Notes under the pieces: model-generated
What the model was told of the DNA's origin: nothing
What the model saw: only the letters and a program-made list of their open reading frames with translations
The model's database searches: none
Program-made: the position numbers and the translations under genes
Shown here: positions 47,579 to 57,319 of the stretch, one piece after another
Numbering within the stretch: the first letter of the stretch is position 1
Layout: every line of letters starts with the position of its first letter
DNA from: Schizochytrium sp. CCTCC M209059
Taxonomy: Eukaryota > Sar > Bigyra > Thraustochytrida > Thraustochytriidae
Assembly (NCBI GenBank): GCA_000818945.1
Contig: KN805387.1
Location: 321,903-385,902, forward strand
Direction: 5' to 3'
Length of the DNA: 64,000 bases

Positions 47579-48745
47579 ATGAAGCGAAAGCTCTCCAAGG
47601 GCGCCGCGACGGAGCGCAGGAGGTCGCGACGCGTGGACCTCGAGGACATGGTCCGTCTGGACGGCGTCAAGGGCGAGCGCAAGGCGCGCGCTGCGGCCAA
47701 GAAGACCCGCGAGGAACTCGACCAAGCCAAGGCCGAGGCCGAGGCCGAAGCCGAGGCGTATGCGAAGGCCGCCGAGGAAGACCTCGCGAGCTCCGAGGAC
47801 TCTGAGAGCGAGGCCGAGGGCGAGGACTTGGAGGCCGACGAGTCCGAGGAGAAAGTAAAGGGCTCCTTGTCAAAGCGTGACAAGGAGGTCATGCGCGAGC
47901 GTAACGCAGAGCTCGACAGAGTGGCAAACATCGTTCCGTACCGCAACAAGCAGCGCGTGCTCATCTTTTGCAGCCGCGGCATCACCTCGCGCTTTCGGCA
48001 CCTGATGGATGACATGCGAAGTTTGCTGCCACACCACCGGCGGGAAATCAAGCACGACACGAAGCGCAACCTGCACGAAATCAACGAAGTTTGCGAGCTC
48101 AAGGGCTGCAACAACTGCCTCTTCTTTGAGGCGCGCAAGCGAAAAGACCTCTACATGTGGCTGAGTAAGACACCCAACGGGCCCTCGGTCAAGTTTCATG
48201 TGCTTAATATTCATACCATGGACGAGCTGCGCTTGAGCGGCAACTGTCTCAAGGGAGCCCGCCCTTTGCTCTCTTTTGCAAATGAGTTTGATGTGGACCC
48301 GACCCTGCAGCTCATCAAGGAGCTCTTTACGCAGATCTTTGGCACCCCCCGTGGCCATCCAAAGAGCAAACCGTTTGTCGACCATGTGATGAACTTTAGC
48401 CTTTTGGACGGCAAGATCTGGTTCCGCCACTTTCAGATTGTTGACACGACCCAGGACGCCAAAGAAATTCGCCGTGCGCTCAAGCGTGGCGAGGAGACTG
48501 TCAAGCTCGTGGAAATTGGACCTCGTTTCGTGTTGGATCTCATCAAGGTTTTTGACGGAAGTTTCGGCGGCCGCACGCTTGTGGAGAACCCGGCGTACGT
48601 GACGCCCTCCGCTGAGCGCAGTGAGATCATGAAGGGCCGCGGATCGAAGTACGCGGCGCGTGTCCAGGACAAGGTCGATCGCGCGGCCCGTTCCGAGGTC
48701 AACGTGCTTCCCCACGACCCCGTCCGCGAAGTCTTCCGTTCATGA
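47579..48745 (+). CDS. BRX1: Ribosome biogenesis protein BRX1
   Basis: 388 residues. BRX1 is a Brix-domain nucleolar protein required for 60S assembly, acting with EBP2 in yeast; EBP2 is also in this window at 15612. The N-terminal 110 residues are basic then Glu/Ala-rich (ELDQAKAEAEAEAEAYAKAAE). The Brix domain runs from about residue 122 to 330: QRVLIFCSRGITSRFRHLMDD, CELKGCNNCLFFEARKRKDLYMW, GPSVKFHVLNIHTMDELR and GNCLKGARPLLSF are diagnostic of Brx1. The end holds NPAYVTPSAERS. The ATG at 47579 is the first in frame before the basic N-terminus. Intact. Confidence 0.96.
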   Translation: MKRKLSKGAATERRRSRRVDLEDMVRLDGVKGERKARAAAKKTREELDQAKAEAEAEAEAYAKAAEEDLASSEDSESEAEGEDLEADESEEKVKGSLSKRDKEVMRERNAELDRVANIVPYRNKQRVLIFCSRGITSRFRHLMDDMRSLLPHHRREIKHDTKRNLHEINEVCELKGCNNCLFFEARKRKDLYMWLSKTPNGPSVKFHVLNIHTMDELRLSGNCLKGARPLLSFANEFDVDPTLQLIKELFTQIFGTPRGHPKSKPFVDHVMNFSLLDGKIWFRHFQIVDTTQDAKEIRRALKRGEETVKLVEIGPRFVLDLIKVFDGSFGGRTLVENPAYVTPSAERSEIMKGRGSKYAARVQDKVDRAARSEVNVLPHDPVREVFRS

Positions 48746-50043
48746 TTGTGATCTCGCCGAGTCGCCGTGCGACCTGACAAGAGGTTTTCTTTTTGTTCGC
48801 AAAGCGACCTTTCATTTCCGGCCCCCTTCCTTTCCCTTTCCTTCCCACAACACATCCCTTTTTCTTTTACAGACATAGCCTTGGCTCGACCAGGTCGACT
48901 TTGCTCGGCTGACTTGATGAGAGGACCGATTCGATCGGCGTCGATCGGACAGCAGTGTAAAACTTGGTATAACCTCTACCGTAAGCAATTCGAGATATCA
49001 CGATAAAACCTTTTTGATTTTAACAGGGACAGCCTCGTTGAACATTCTTGATCTGTGCAACTTTCTAAGAACCCGGGTCAGGCACCGTGTGTTTATTGGT
49101 TTTATTCTTTCTTCTGGTTCAATTTGATCAGGGCTGCTTGTACGCATTGTCTGGCCGGGCAGGAAAGGTACCGCGACCGGAACAAGAATAATTGGACGCT
49201 GCATGTAACAAAGGGGTCCCGCGCCACACTTGAGGGCTTGCCTGAAGTGTGGGTGTGGTACTATGTCGGGCCCGATGATGCTTGACATCATGTAGCAAGA
49301 TTATCGGCTAGTTGTATGCGCGGATAAGTTGAGCGCATGGTGACCTACCCACACAAAGTCACAATTACGTTATAAACGAGAGAATGCATAACTTCGTTCG
49401 CATCTTTGAATGGCTCATCCTTGTAAACATATTGTACATGAAAGAAAAACAAAGAGAAAGTAACAAGGAGATGCCAGCTAGAATTCTACAATTGTCTTTC
49501 CTCTTTCGTCGGATCGATTTTTCGCAGGGTCACACAGCAAGCTCTTTTGGTTTTGATATTTCTAACGAACTAGCTAGTGGAGAAGAAGAAAAAAAAAAAG
49601 GAAAAAAAGCGGCCAAGCCGGCTTCAGCTCCTTGGTAAACGCACAGACGCACGCACGCACGGAAAGATGAGCATAACAAGCCATTGACGCGGCATAAAGC
49701 GCCATCGGATGCGTTGCAGACGTGACGTGACGTGAGCGTTGCGTGAGTGTGTACGAAAAAGGGTAAGATGAAGGACGTCGAAGGGTAGAAGGACTACCAA
49801 TGCGTGTGAATGTTTGTGTGCCGGCGCGGGGAAGCGCCCTCCTCTCTCCCGCACTGAAACCTAAGCGCTCTCCGCTCCGCTAATCCTCTTCGCAAGCACG
49901 CAAGCGCGCAAGGAAGTGTACAAGCTTTGGGTGGAGCACAGAGGATGAAAGAGACGGTAGAGAAGAGCGCAGACGCGCACCTCTCAGGTGTAGAGTGGTA
50001 GGGAATCAATAGGAACAAAAAAGAGCTAGCTCATCGAAGCGTC
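48746..50043. other. Convergent intergenic, BRX1 / NDUFB2, 1.3 kb
   Basis: Unusually long for a convergent gap in this window. AT-rich from about 48960 to 49600, with an A-run near 49580-49605 and AC repeats near 49640-49660. Short frames (for example 49384-49638) lack motifs. Nothing is supported beyond 3' flanks. Confidence 0.5.
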
Positions 50044-50412
50044 CTAATGCTCCTGGAGCTCGGGCTTCATGCCAGGCTCCTTGGTCCAAGAGAGCTTGTG
50101 GCCGTGGCCGTGGTCATCATGGCCATGGTCATCATGGCCGTGGTCACCATGGCCGCCCTCGAACGGGTTCTGAAGGCCCAAAAGGTAGACACCATCTTGT
50201 TTTGCCCTGTAGAAAATCCACAGCCACGTCATGCATCCGAGGGCCTCGCCAAGAAGCTGGTGGTTCTTCTCCACATGAGGGACCTTGAAGTGGTTGTACT
50301 CGGGGCCCGCGCTCGTGCCGGCGTTCCGTACCTGGCCCTGCTGCTGCTGCTGCATACGCCACATTGGCGCCGCGCGGCGGCCAGCCGCCCTGCGTGCGAT
50401 CGCGCCCAGCAT
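50044..50412 (-). CDS. NDUFB2: Mitochondrial complex I subunit NDUFB2-like
   Basis: 122 residues. The first about 35 are an Arg/Ala/Gln-rich mitochondrial presequence (MLGAIARRAAGRRAAPMWRM). The core is one membrane helix in ALGCMTWLWIFYRAKQDG, followed by GLQNPFEGGHGDHGHDDHG. The WxWIxYRAKQDG...P(W/F)(D/E)GHGDHGH pattern matches the plant NDUFB2 form of respiratory complex I better than the animal form. It is an accessory subunit in the distal membrane arm. The His/Gly/Asp repeat tail ends in MKPELQEH. Divergent from ATG3. Confidence 0.85.
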   Translation of the reverse strand: MLGAIARRAAGRRAAPMWRMQQQQQGQVRNAGTSAGPEYNHFKVPHVEKNHQLLGEALGCMTWLWIFYRAKQDGVYLLGLQNPFEGGHGDHGHDDHGHDDHGHGHKLSWTKEPGMKPELQEH

Positions 50413-51237
50413 CTTCTTTTATTTCCCGTCCGCCGGGCCGAGTCGACCCGCGCTCCCGCTGTCTCGAGCTTCGCCGACTCGGAGCCTGCCTGCCTGCCTG
50501 CCTGCCTCGCTGCTGCCCTGCCCGCGCGCAAGGCTTGCCTCGTACGTCTCCTCCCTCTGGATGGCCTTCTGCCAGTCTCCACGGCCGGCCGCCTGCGCTG
50601 CAGGGCAGACCGCCTTAACTTATCCGGCATTTTTCCCCTTTGATTTTCTCAATTTTCACTTGTCGCAGCCTTGATCTCCACTTTATCACTCCACGATACT
50701 AGTCCATCGCTTCTTCGCAGGCACCTTAATATTTAACGCAACATTTGTGGTCTGTAAAGAGGCGCACTTGTGCTGTTTGAGAGTTCTGCGAGGGTTCCTG
50801 GAGAGGTCCGCGAGGGAACTCAACTCGGTTATCCAGACCCAAACGACAAGTCCGCCCGACCTGCTCCGCCCGCCCGCCCGCCCGTGCGGAGAGGAGGGAG
50901 CTTGCCTGCCTGCCTACCTACGTTGAGCGCGCGATCGGATCGAGTCCGCACTGCGTGCGCAGCGGAGTCGTATCGCCCGTCGCGCGTGCGAGCAAGGTCT
51001 GCGGAAGAGCTTTCGACAGAGAGCGCGGACAGCTTTTCTGTCTTCTTTGGTTTCTCCAATTTCCGGGAGAGATATCCGCGCGCGCGCGCCGCGCGTTTCA
51101 GGAAAGCGCGATCGGGCCCTGCTCACAGTCGTGTGAACGTCCGCTTTTCGCCTCGGGCCGCGCTGCCTGGCCGAGGTGGACGAGGTAAGAGCTTTCGATT
51201 GCGTTGAGAAAGGGCGAAGTCGATAAGGCCCCCGACG
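50413..51237. other. Divergent promoter region, NDUFB2 / ATG3
   Basis: 825 bp. GCCT repeats (CTGCCTGCCTGCCTGCC, about 50487-50507) and GCCC runs near 50865-50885. A GAGGTAAGA donor-like site at about 51182-51190 has no acceptor before the ATG. No gene is supported. Confidence 0.5.
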
Positions 51238-52296
51238 ATGAGCTTCCTGCACAAGCTCCACAACGTGGCGCATGCCGTCGGGGAATACGTCACTCCCGTA
51301 TTGAACGAGTCTGCGTTCGAAGAGCGTGGAGTCTTAACGCCCGAGGAATTTGTACGTGCCGGAGATCAGCTTGTGCGTATGTGCCCGACGTGGCAGTGGG
51401 CTTCGGGCGATCCGAGCAAGAAGCGTGGCTTCCTTCCGGATGACAAGCAGTTCCTCATTACGCGAGGTGTGGCCTGTGAGCACCGCGTGCGCGATCTGGA
51501 GGCGACATACAGCGCAGAGCTCGAGGTTGAGGGTGTCGAGGGCGAGGACGAGTCATGGCTCGCCACGCACAACAACTCCGCTGGCGACGATGGATCTGCG
51601 ACGAAGAAGGAGCAGCAGCCTCTTGATTTGCGCTCAGTCGAGGCCGCGTTGCCCAAGGGGGATGAGCCCACGCCTTCTCCTGCGCCTGCGCCTGCGCCAG
51701 CGCCAGCGCCTGCGCCCGCGTCAAAGGATTCTGCGGAGGACGCGACCAGCAAGCCTGAACCCACAGAGAACGAAGACGGCTTTATCGATCTAGATGATTT
51801 TGTTGAGGAAGGTCTCGACTCCACGAACGCGGGTTCAACTGAGGATTCTAACACCAAGGGGCAAGACAGGGCTCAGAATGGAGACTCTTTGGTGGAAGGG
51901 TCCGGAGAAGCAGACGATGGACTCGTGAAGATGCGCACGTATGACTTGAGCATCACGTACGACAAGTACTACCAGACGCCGCGCGTGTGGCTGCACGGCT
52001 ACGACGAGCAGCAACAGCCTCTGTCTGGCGAGGCTGTGCTGGAGGACATCATGCAAGACTATGCGAACAAGACAGTAACGATTGAACCGCACCCTCAACT
52101 AGCTGGCGGCGTCCGGTACGCGTCGATTCATCCCTGCAAACATGCGGACGTGATGAAAAAGATCGTCGCTCAGCTCAACGAGGGCGGCAAAAAGGCTGAT
52201 CCAAGTCAGTACCTCTTCATCTTTCTCAAGTTCATCCAGTCGGTCATTCCGACAATCAACTACGACAACACCATTGAAGTCGCTGCGCAAATGTAA
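51238..52296 (+). CDS. ATG3: Autophagy E2-like enzyme ATG3
   Basis: 352 residues. ATG3 conjugates ATG8/LC3 to phosphatidylethanolamine during autophagosome formation. The N-terminal amphipathic segment (MSFLHKLHNVAHAVGEYVTPVL) is the membrane-sensing helix of the family, followed by VLTPEEFVRAGDQLVRMCPTWQW and KRGFLPDDKQFLITRGVAC. The disordered middle (about 110-230) carries an Ala-Pro repeat encoded by GCGCCT/GCGCCA and an acidic DGFIDLDDFVEE stretch. The E2 core resumes with RTYDLSITYDKYYQTPRVWL; the catalytic Cys300 is in IHPCKHADVMKK. YLFIFLKFIQSVIPTINYD near the end is conserved. Intact. Confidence 0.96.
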   Translation: MSFLHKLHNVAHAVGEYVTPVLNESAFEERGVLTPEEFVRAGDQLVRMCPTWQWASGDPSKKRGFLPDDKQFLITRGVACEHRVRDLEATYSAELEVEGVEGEDESWLATHNNSAGDDGSATKKEQQPLDLRSVEAALPKGDEPTPSPAPAPAPAPAPAPASKDSAEDATSKPEPTENEDGFIDLDDFVEEGLDSTNAGSTEDSNTKGQDRAQNGDSLVEGSGEADDGLVKMRTYDLSITYDKYYQTPRVWLHGYDEQQQPLSGEAVLEDIMQDYANKTVTIEPHPQLAGGVRYASIHPCKHADVMKKIVAQLNEGGKKADPSQYLFIFLKFIQSVIPTINYDNTIEVAAQM

Positions 52297-52854
52297 GTAG
52301 GAATGTAGGACCCGGAGACGCCTCTTTTGGCACGGTCAGTGTCTATGACGAACGAAGCAAGCCGGTGATCGCGAGCGAAAAGACAAACAAAATAAAAATT
52401 AAAAAATGATCATTTTTTCCCCTGGGTCTCTGACATTTTTTTCTCTTCCGTCATTGTCAAAGAAAACATGTGTCTGTGTCGTAAGTCGTCGCTTCCTTTT
52501 CCCTTCGTGTGGCGAATAATCACATCAACATGGCCGTGGCTGAGGCAATATGAATTTAAAAAAAAATCACGAAACGACGAGGTAGATTTTGCAACGTGCG
52601 AACATTCGTCCGATATAACTCTCTTTCTCTTTTTTGCTAAGGTATAAACACAAATGACAGAACAACAACAACAACAACAACAACAACAAGCAATCTTGCG
52701 AGTGCAGTACATGCGCATCAAGACAAAGTGGTATAGGTAGGAGAAAAGAAAGATGCCGGTGGTAAAAGTAAAAGTGGTAGTAGGAGGAGTAGGTAATGAA
52801 GAAAAGAAAATAGACGGATGTACAAGATTCTAGAGCCAGATGTGCACCCAAAAA
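52297..52854. other. Convergent intergenic, ATG3 / m-AAA protease, with (CAA)n
   Basis: AT-rich 3' flanks. An ACAACA trinucleotide run lies at about 52661-52689. No gene is supported. Confidence 0.55.
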
Positions 52855-55635
52855 CTACAAGGCCGGCGCAGGCGTAGGCCCCGAACCGTGCGTCTCCTTG
52901 CCTTCTTCGTTATCATTGCCAGTGTCGCCGTCCTCTGACGTCTTGGACGCCCCAGGTCCGCGGACCTCCTTCAAGAAGTCGCGGTACGTGGAGGTGGCCT
53001 CAAAAGGGCGCGGTCCAATAAGACGCTCAATATCGTGCTGGTTGATGGTCTCCTTCTCAAGGAGAAACTCAGCAACTTGCTCAAGCTGCGTCTTCTTGGA
53101 GATGAGAAGATCCTTGGTACGCGCGTAGGCCTCAGTCACAAGCTTGTTGACTTCTTCGTCGATAATCTTTGCCGTGGCCTCACTGTACTTCTTCTGAGGG
53201 ACCATTTGGTTCTCATCCTCCGGGTACGAGATCGTACCAATACGCTGCGACATGCCGAAACGCGTGACCATGTTGGTCGCGATCTGCGTGACCTTGTTCA
53301 AATCGTCCGCAGCACCGGTAGTGATGCTGCGCTCACCAAAGGTGATTTCCTCGGCAACACGACCACCTAATGCCATGGCCATGCGATCGAGCAGCTGATC
53401 CTGCGAGTGCAGCGCGAGCTCGCGCGGAAGGTATTGCGCGAAGCCGAGAGCACCGCTGGCGCGGGGGATGATGGTCACCTTGAGGAGCGGGTCGCAGTCC
53501 TTGAGGAACCAGCCGACAAGAGCATGGCCAGCTTCGTGGTAGGCGACCGTGCGGAGCTCCTCGCGGGTCATGACAGAGTTGCGCTTCTCGAGACCGCCAA
53601 TGACGCGATCCACGGCGCCCTCAAAGCACTCCATATCGACAGCGTCCTTGTTCTTGCGGGCGGCAAGGATGGCGGCTTCGTTGGCAATGTTTGCGATCTG
53701 CGCACCAGAAAATCCAGGCGTCAGCGCAGCAAGACGCTGCGCGACCTCGTCGATGTCGCCGGCCACGTTCACCTTGCCAAGGTGAATCTTGAAGATCGAC
53801 TTGCGGCCCTCGATATCCGGAAGATCGACGTTGATAGTCCGATCGAAGCGACCGGGACGGAGGATTGCCGGGTCGAGAATGTCAACACGGTTGGTGCCGG
53901 CCAAGACGACAACGCCCTCCTTGGAGGTAAAGCCATCCATCTCGACGAGTAGCTGATTCAGAGTGTTCTCACGCTCATCGTTGCCGCCACTGAAGCCACC
54001 CTTTCCACGGGCGCGCGCGACGGCATCGATCTCATCGATAAAGACAATGCACGGGGCGTTCTTGCGCGCCTGGCCAAAGAGATCGCGCACGCGCGACGGA
54101 CCAACACCGACGAACATCTCGATGAAGTCACTGCCAGAAATGGAAAAGAAGGGCACACTGGCCTCGCCGGCAGTAGCCTTGGCCAAGAGCGTCTTGCCCG
54201 TACCGGGTGGGCCTGCCAGCAAGGCACCCTTGGGGATCTTGGCCCCAAGCTTCGTAAAGCGCTTAGGGTCCTTGAGGAACTCGACAAACTCCATGATTTC
54301 CACCTTGGCCTCGTCACAGCCAGCCACGTCCTTGAACGTGACGCCAACGTTCTTGTCCTTGCCAAGCATCTGCGCGGGGGACTTGCCCACTTTGAAAATG
54401 TTGGACATGCCGCCACCGCCGCCGACGCCACCGCCGCCCATGCTGCGCATCATAAAGAGCCAGGCTGCGATAATGAGAAAGGTGGGTGCAAGCTTGGAGA
54501 GCTCCGACAGCCAGTTGGTCTCGTTCACATACTGCACGGGAACAAAATTGGTCGATCGGATGCCCAGCTCGCGTTGCGCCATCTCGAGCTTGCGCTCGAA
54601 GCTGTCGATGCTACCGATCGTAAAGTAGTATTGCGAGTTGGCGTTGTTGAGATTGTGCAGGCGGTTCGGGTATCCCGCGGCGCCTCCAGTGGATCCGTTG
54701 CGCGCGTTGCCTTCACTCTCGTTCGAGTTGGCATACTTGTCTTCATCCGGAACAAACTGGCCCGATGATCCGGACATGGACGAGGAGGTGCCAACGGAAC
54801 GAAAGTTCATGCCGTTGTCGGCCTCGGAACTGCTGAGCCCACTGTTGCTGCTGCTACCGTTGCCGCTGCCGATCCCAATGATGTCATTGGCTGCCGAGCG
54901 GCCGCGTACATAGACCTTGGCCACTTGCTTGTTGACCACAACGATGCGTTCGACCTCGCCAGCAGCAAGCAGGTGGGTCTTGAACTCTTGCCAGTTGATC
55001 TCCCTGCCAATGCTCTGCTCCGAGTTGCTGCTCATAAGGCTGTAGATGAGAAAGAGAGCCAAAGCCCCGGTGAGCATTTGATTGGCGCCCATGTTGGGTC
55101 CCTCGTCCTCGGGTCCACCATTGCCACCGGCGCCGTGTCGCTTCCGGTTGTTGTCGGAATCATTTTCCTTTTTGGAGTTGAAGGAGGACGCGGAACCGGC
55201 CCCAGGTCCAGCTCCGTTCGATTCCGCGCTTCCCTCGGCTCCGGTCTTGGCGTCCTTCTTCTCGGCTCCGGCCTGGGCATCTGTCCCACTCTGGCCGTTC
55301 TCCTCGCTATTTTTGGCATCGCCCTTGTTGGAGTTACCCTGGCCATCGTCGCCGTCCGGGAAAAACTTGCCGAATCCACGCGGTACCTTGCCGGACGAGA
55401 AGGCGGCCTGAAAGAACTCGACGAGGTCGCGGGCCTTGGGCGACCCGAGCGCCGCGAGGGTCCGCGAGCTGCCCAAAAGCGCGCCGGGGGCCCGCGCCGC
55501 CAGCGTCCACCCCTCGACGTCGAGTCCGCCGCGGCTTGGGCCGCTCCCGGCCAGGCCTCCCTGGCGGCCGAGCGCGCGCCTCGAGGCCGCGCCCAGGGCG
55601 TGGCGCCCTCCGCGGCGCGTCGTCAGCCTCAGCAT
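52855..55635 (-). CDS. AFG3: Mitochondrial m-AAA (AFG3/FtsH-type) metalloprotease
   Basis: 926 residues. Inner-membrane, matrix-facing ATP-dependent protease for quality control and processing. The first about 60 residues are an Arg/Gly/Ala presequence (MLRLTTRRGGRHALG). A Glu/Ser/Asp-rich stretch follows, then TM1 (LTGALALFLIYSL, about 200), an intermembrane-space domain with Ser/Gly-rich insertions, and TM2 (APTFLIIAAWLFMMRSM, about 385-401) before a Gly-rich linker. The AAA domain has GPPGTGKT (about 473), FIDEIDAVARAR, TNRVDILDP and RPGRFDR. The peptidase has the zinc motif HEAGH (about 698) and a downstream GAADDLNKVT segment. Two TM helices and the long N-terminal region point to the AFG3L2/Yta12 m-AAA class rather than i-AAA. 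The tail is Gly/Glu-rich. The ATG at 55635 is used. Confidence 0.94.
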   Translation of the reverse strand: MLRLTTRRGGRHALGAASRRALGRQGGLAGSGPSRGGLDVEGWTLAARAPGALLGSSRTLAALGSPKARDLVEFFQAAFSSGKVPRGFGKFFPDGDDGQGNSNKGDAKNSEENGQSGTDAQAGAEKKDAKTGAEGSAESNGAGPGAGSASSFNSKKENDSDNNRKRHGAGGNGGPEDEGPNMGANQMLTGALALFLIYSLMSSNSEQSIGREINWQEFKTHLLAAGEVERIVVVNKQVAKVYVRGRSAANDIIGIGSGNGSSSNSGLSSSEADNGMNFRSVGTSSSMSGSSGQFVPDEDKYANSNESEGNARNGSTGGAAGYPNRLHNLNNANSQYYFTIGSIDSFERKLEMAQRELGIRSTNFVPVQYVNETNWLSELSKLAPTFLIIAAWLFMMRSMGGGGVGGGGGMSNIFKVGKSPAQMLGKDKNVGVTFKDVAGCDEAKVEIMEFVEFLKDPKRFTKLGAKIPKGALLAGPPGTGKTLLAKATAGEASVPFFSISGSDFIEMFVGVGPSRVRDLFGQARKNAPCIVFIDEIDAVARARGKGGFSGGNDERENTLNQLLVEMDGFTSKEGVVVLAGTNRVDILDPAILRPGRFDRTINVDLPDIEGRKSIFKIHLGKVNVAGDIDEVAQRLAALTPGFSGAQIANIANEAAILAARKNKDAVDMECFEGAVDRVIGGLEKRNSVMTREELRTVAYHEAGHALVGWFLKDCDPLLKVTIIPRASGALGFAQYLPRELALHSQDQLLDRMAMALGGRVAEEITFGERSITTGAADDLNKVTQIATNMVTRFGMSQRIGTISYPEDENQMVPQKKYSEATAKIIDEEVNKLVTEAYARTKDLLISKKTQLEQVAEFLLEKETINQHDIERLIGPRPFEATSTYRDFLKEVRGPGASKTSEDGDTGNDNEEGKETHGSGPTPAPAL

Positions 55636-56797
55636 GTTGACCCTCGGCAGCAACTCGCGCACTCGCTCCTTGTTCCCCCTAGTCGTCTCCCCGTCAAATA
55701 ACCTGCCGGACGCCTCGCGCCTTCACTCTCTCGCGCGCGATCGCTCGGCGGACGGATGGACGAACGTGCGTACGCGCGGACGTGCGCGCAGGCGCCCCGC
55801 CGACGCCTGCCTCGAGCGCGTCCTCGCGCCGCCGCTCCTCGCGTCCGCGCGGAGAAAGAAGGCAAGGCGCTCCTCGTCGCGCGCGCTGATCCGGATTTCC
55901 CGCTTTTTCAAAAATCAGACGATCCCGGGCCTCGCCGCCGCCGCTCGCCCCGGCCTGCCGGCCTGCCTGCCTGCCTGCCCGCCCGCGCGCACCGCGCTCG
56001 CGCTCGTCCGCGCCGCAGCCGACCCGCCTCGCGTCCCCGCTCGCCCGCGCGCGCGCTCGCCGCCGCGGCTCGTCCGTCTCGGGGATTGGGCCTCCTTCGC
56101 GAGTAGAGTCGCAGTATAGATACTATTAGCAGTGCAGCCGCGGCGGGAGAAAGAAGTTAGCTATAGCTGGTTACTCTACTGTTATACTGTTAGAGACAGA
56201 AAGCGCCGGGCGCGTAGCTGACGCCTAGAGGGGCTTACGCGCCGCGCTTGCGCGCCTCATCTTCCGCGAGCTTTCGGCCGACTGCTCAGGATGGGTAGAA
56301 TGGGGATTAGTGCGGACTCGTGGGAACTAGTTTTGCGAAACTGGCGCTGTGCGCCGGGGCACGGAGCGGCGCCGCGCGAAGGAAGGAGGTCACGATTTTC
56401 TTTCTTCATAAAGGGTGCGGGGGCTCTTTGTGAGTGTAGGATGGATGATCACGCGCCGTCGCGGAGGCAAGTGGCTGGACTCCGCGCTTGAGCAATCTCG
56501 GACCTACCATTTGAGCCTGGAGAAGTGAAAGTCGATCGTTTTCATCCTTAAGGAGGAGATGTGTAATTAAGTGGACGTAGCTTCATTTGTTTCGAACGAA
56601 AGGGTGCATCTTTGACTCTCTCGCGCTTGGTCCATCGAAAGAGGATGCGCATTCGTTATTGGGCCCAATTGGAATCAAGCCAGCCTTGCGTGAAAGCATG
56701 CAAGAAGGCTAGGCATGCATGTCTTCTCAAAATTGCATCCAGGCCTGGAGAATGTCTGTCAACTCTCTCATGACCGATCCATTTTCTCGAGGAGTAG

Positions 56798-57319
56798 TCA
56801 AATTAAGCCGAGTGGTTCAAGCTCGAGCGCTGCATTTGATATCGACACCCTCCCCCTTCTCCCTTTCTCTCCCTTTCTCTCCCTCTCTCTCCCTTTCTCA
56901 CATGCATGGCAATGGTGATTGTTTGGATCAAGGGTGTATGAAAGGAACTTGTTTACGCAATTTGCAACGAGGTCATCGGATGGGGGTTGGATCCAGTTGC
57001 GGCGCCCCTTGGGCAATCCATTAGCGATGAAGATTCGATGCAATAGCTCTGTGAAATTGTCCATTGGAGCTGTCTCACTGTCTTCTTGCGAGCTGACCGA
57101 CTTGTCCATTGGAGCCGTCTCACTGTCATCTTGTGAGTTGACCGACTTGTTCATTGGAGCCGCCTCATTGTCGCCTTGGGAGTTAGCCGACTCGTTCACC
57201 GGATTTCTTCTTCCGTGCTCCCAACTGGAGCTCCACCTCTTCCGGCAATCAATCCTTTTAAAATATGACAAAAGAAATACATCGAAAGAAAAAGTACTAC
57301 CTAGCCTATACGGCAACAT
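56798..57319 (-). CDS. Possible gene with three 15-residue repeats
   Basis: 173 residues from an ATG. The middle has three tandem 45-bp units read as KSVSSQEDSETAPMD, KSVNSQDDSETAPMN and a more diverged ESANSQGDNEAAPMN. After the repeats come a Leu/Ile/Arg segment and a Glu/Arg-rich tail from the CTCCCTTT repeat. The plus strand is also open over the same stretch (SIGAVSLSSCELTDL repeats), and the four differences between the first two units are all synonymous in the plus frame, so strand and reality are unresolved. No family is known. Confidence 0.3.
   Translation of the reverse strand: MLPYRLGSTFSFDVFLLSYFKRIDCRKRWSSSWEHGRRNPVNESANSQGDNEAAPMNKSVNSQDDSETAPMDKSVSSQEDSETAPMDNFTELLHRIFIANGLPKGRRNWIQPPSDDLVANCVNKFLSYTLDPNNHHCHACEKGRERERKGEKGRRGRVSISNAALELEPLGLI
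57058..57192. repeat. 45-bp tandem repeat, 3 copies
   Basis: Units start TCCATTGGAGC(T/C)GTCTCACT and end GACCGACTTG or a variant. Units 1 and 2 differ at four of 45 bases; unit 3 differs at about ten. Confidence 0.8.

Noticed and set aside
49384..49638. 84-residue plus frame in the BRX1/NDUFB2 gap
   Set aside because: Ends in a Lys/Glu low-complexity run from A-rich sequence and has no conserved feature.
51182..51190. 5' UTR intron donor (GAGGTAAGA) before ATG3
   Set aside because: No acceptor with a pyrimidine tract fits in the roughly 50 bases before the ATG, and skipping the ATG would remove the conserved N-terminal helix.
57058..57192. CRISPR-like direct repeats
   Set aside because: The units are contiguous with no spacers, and the genome is eukaryotic. 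The same applies to the 12-bp repeat at 2596-2646.
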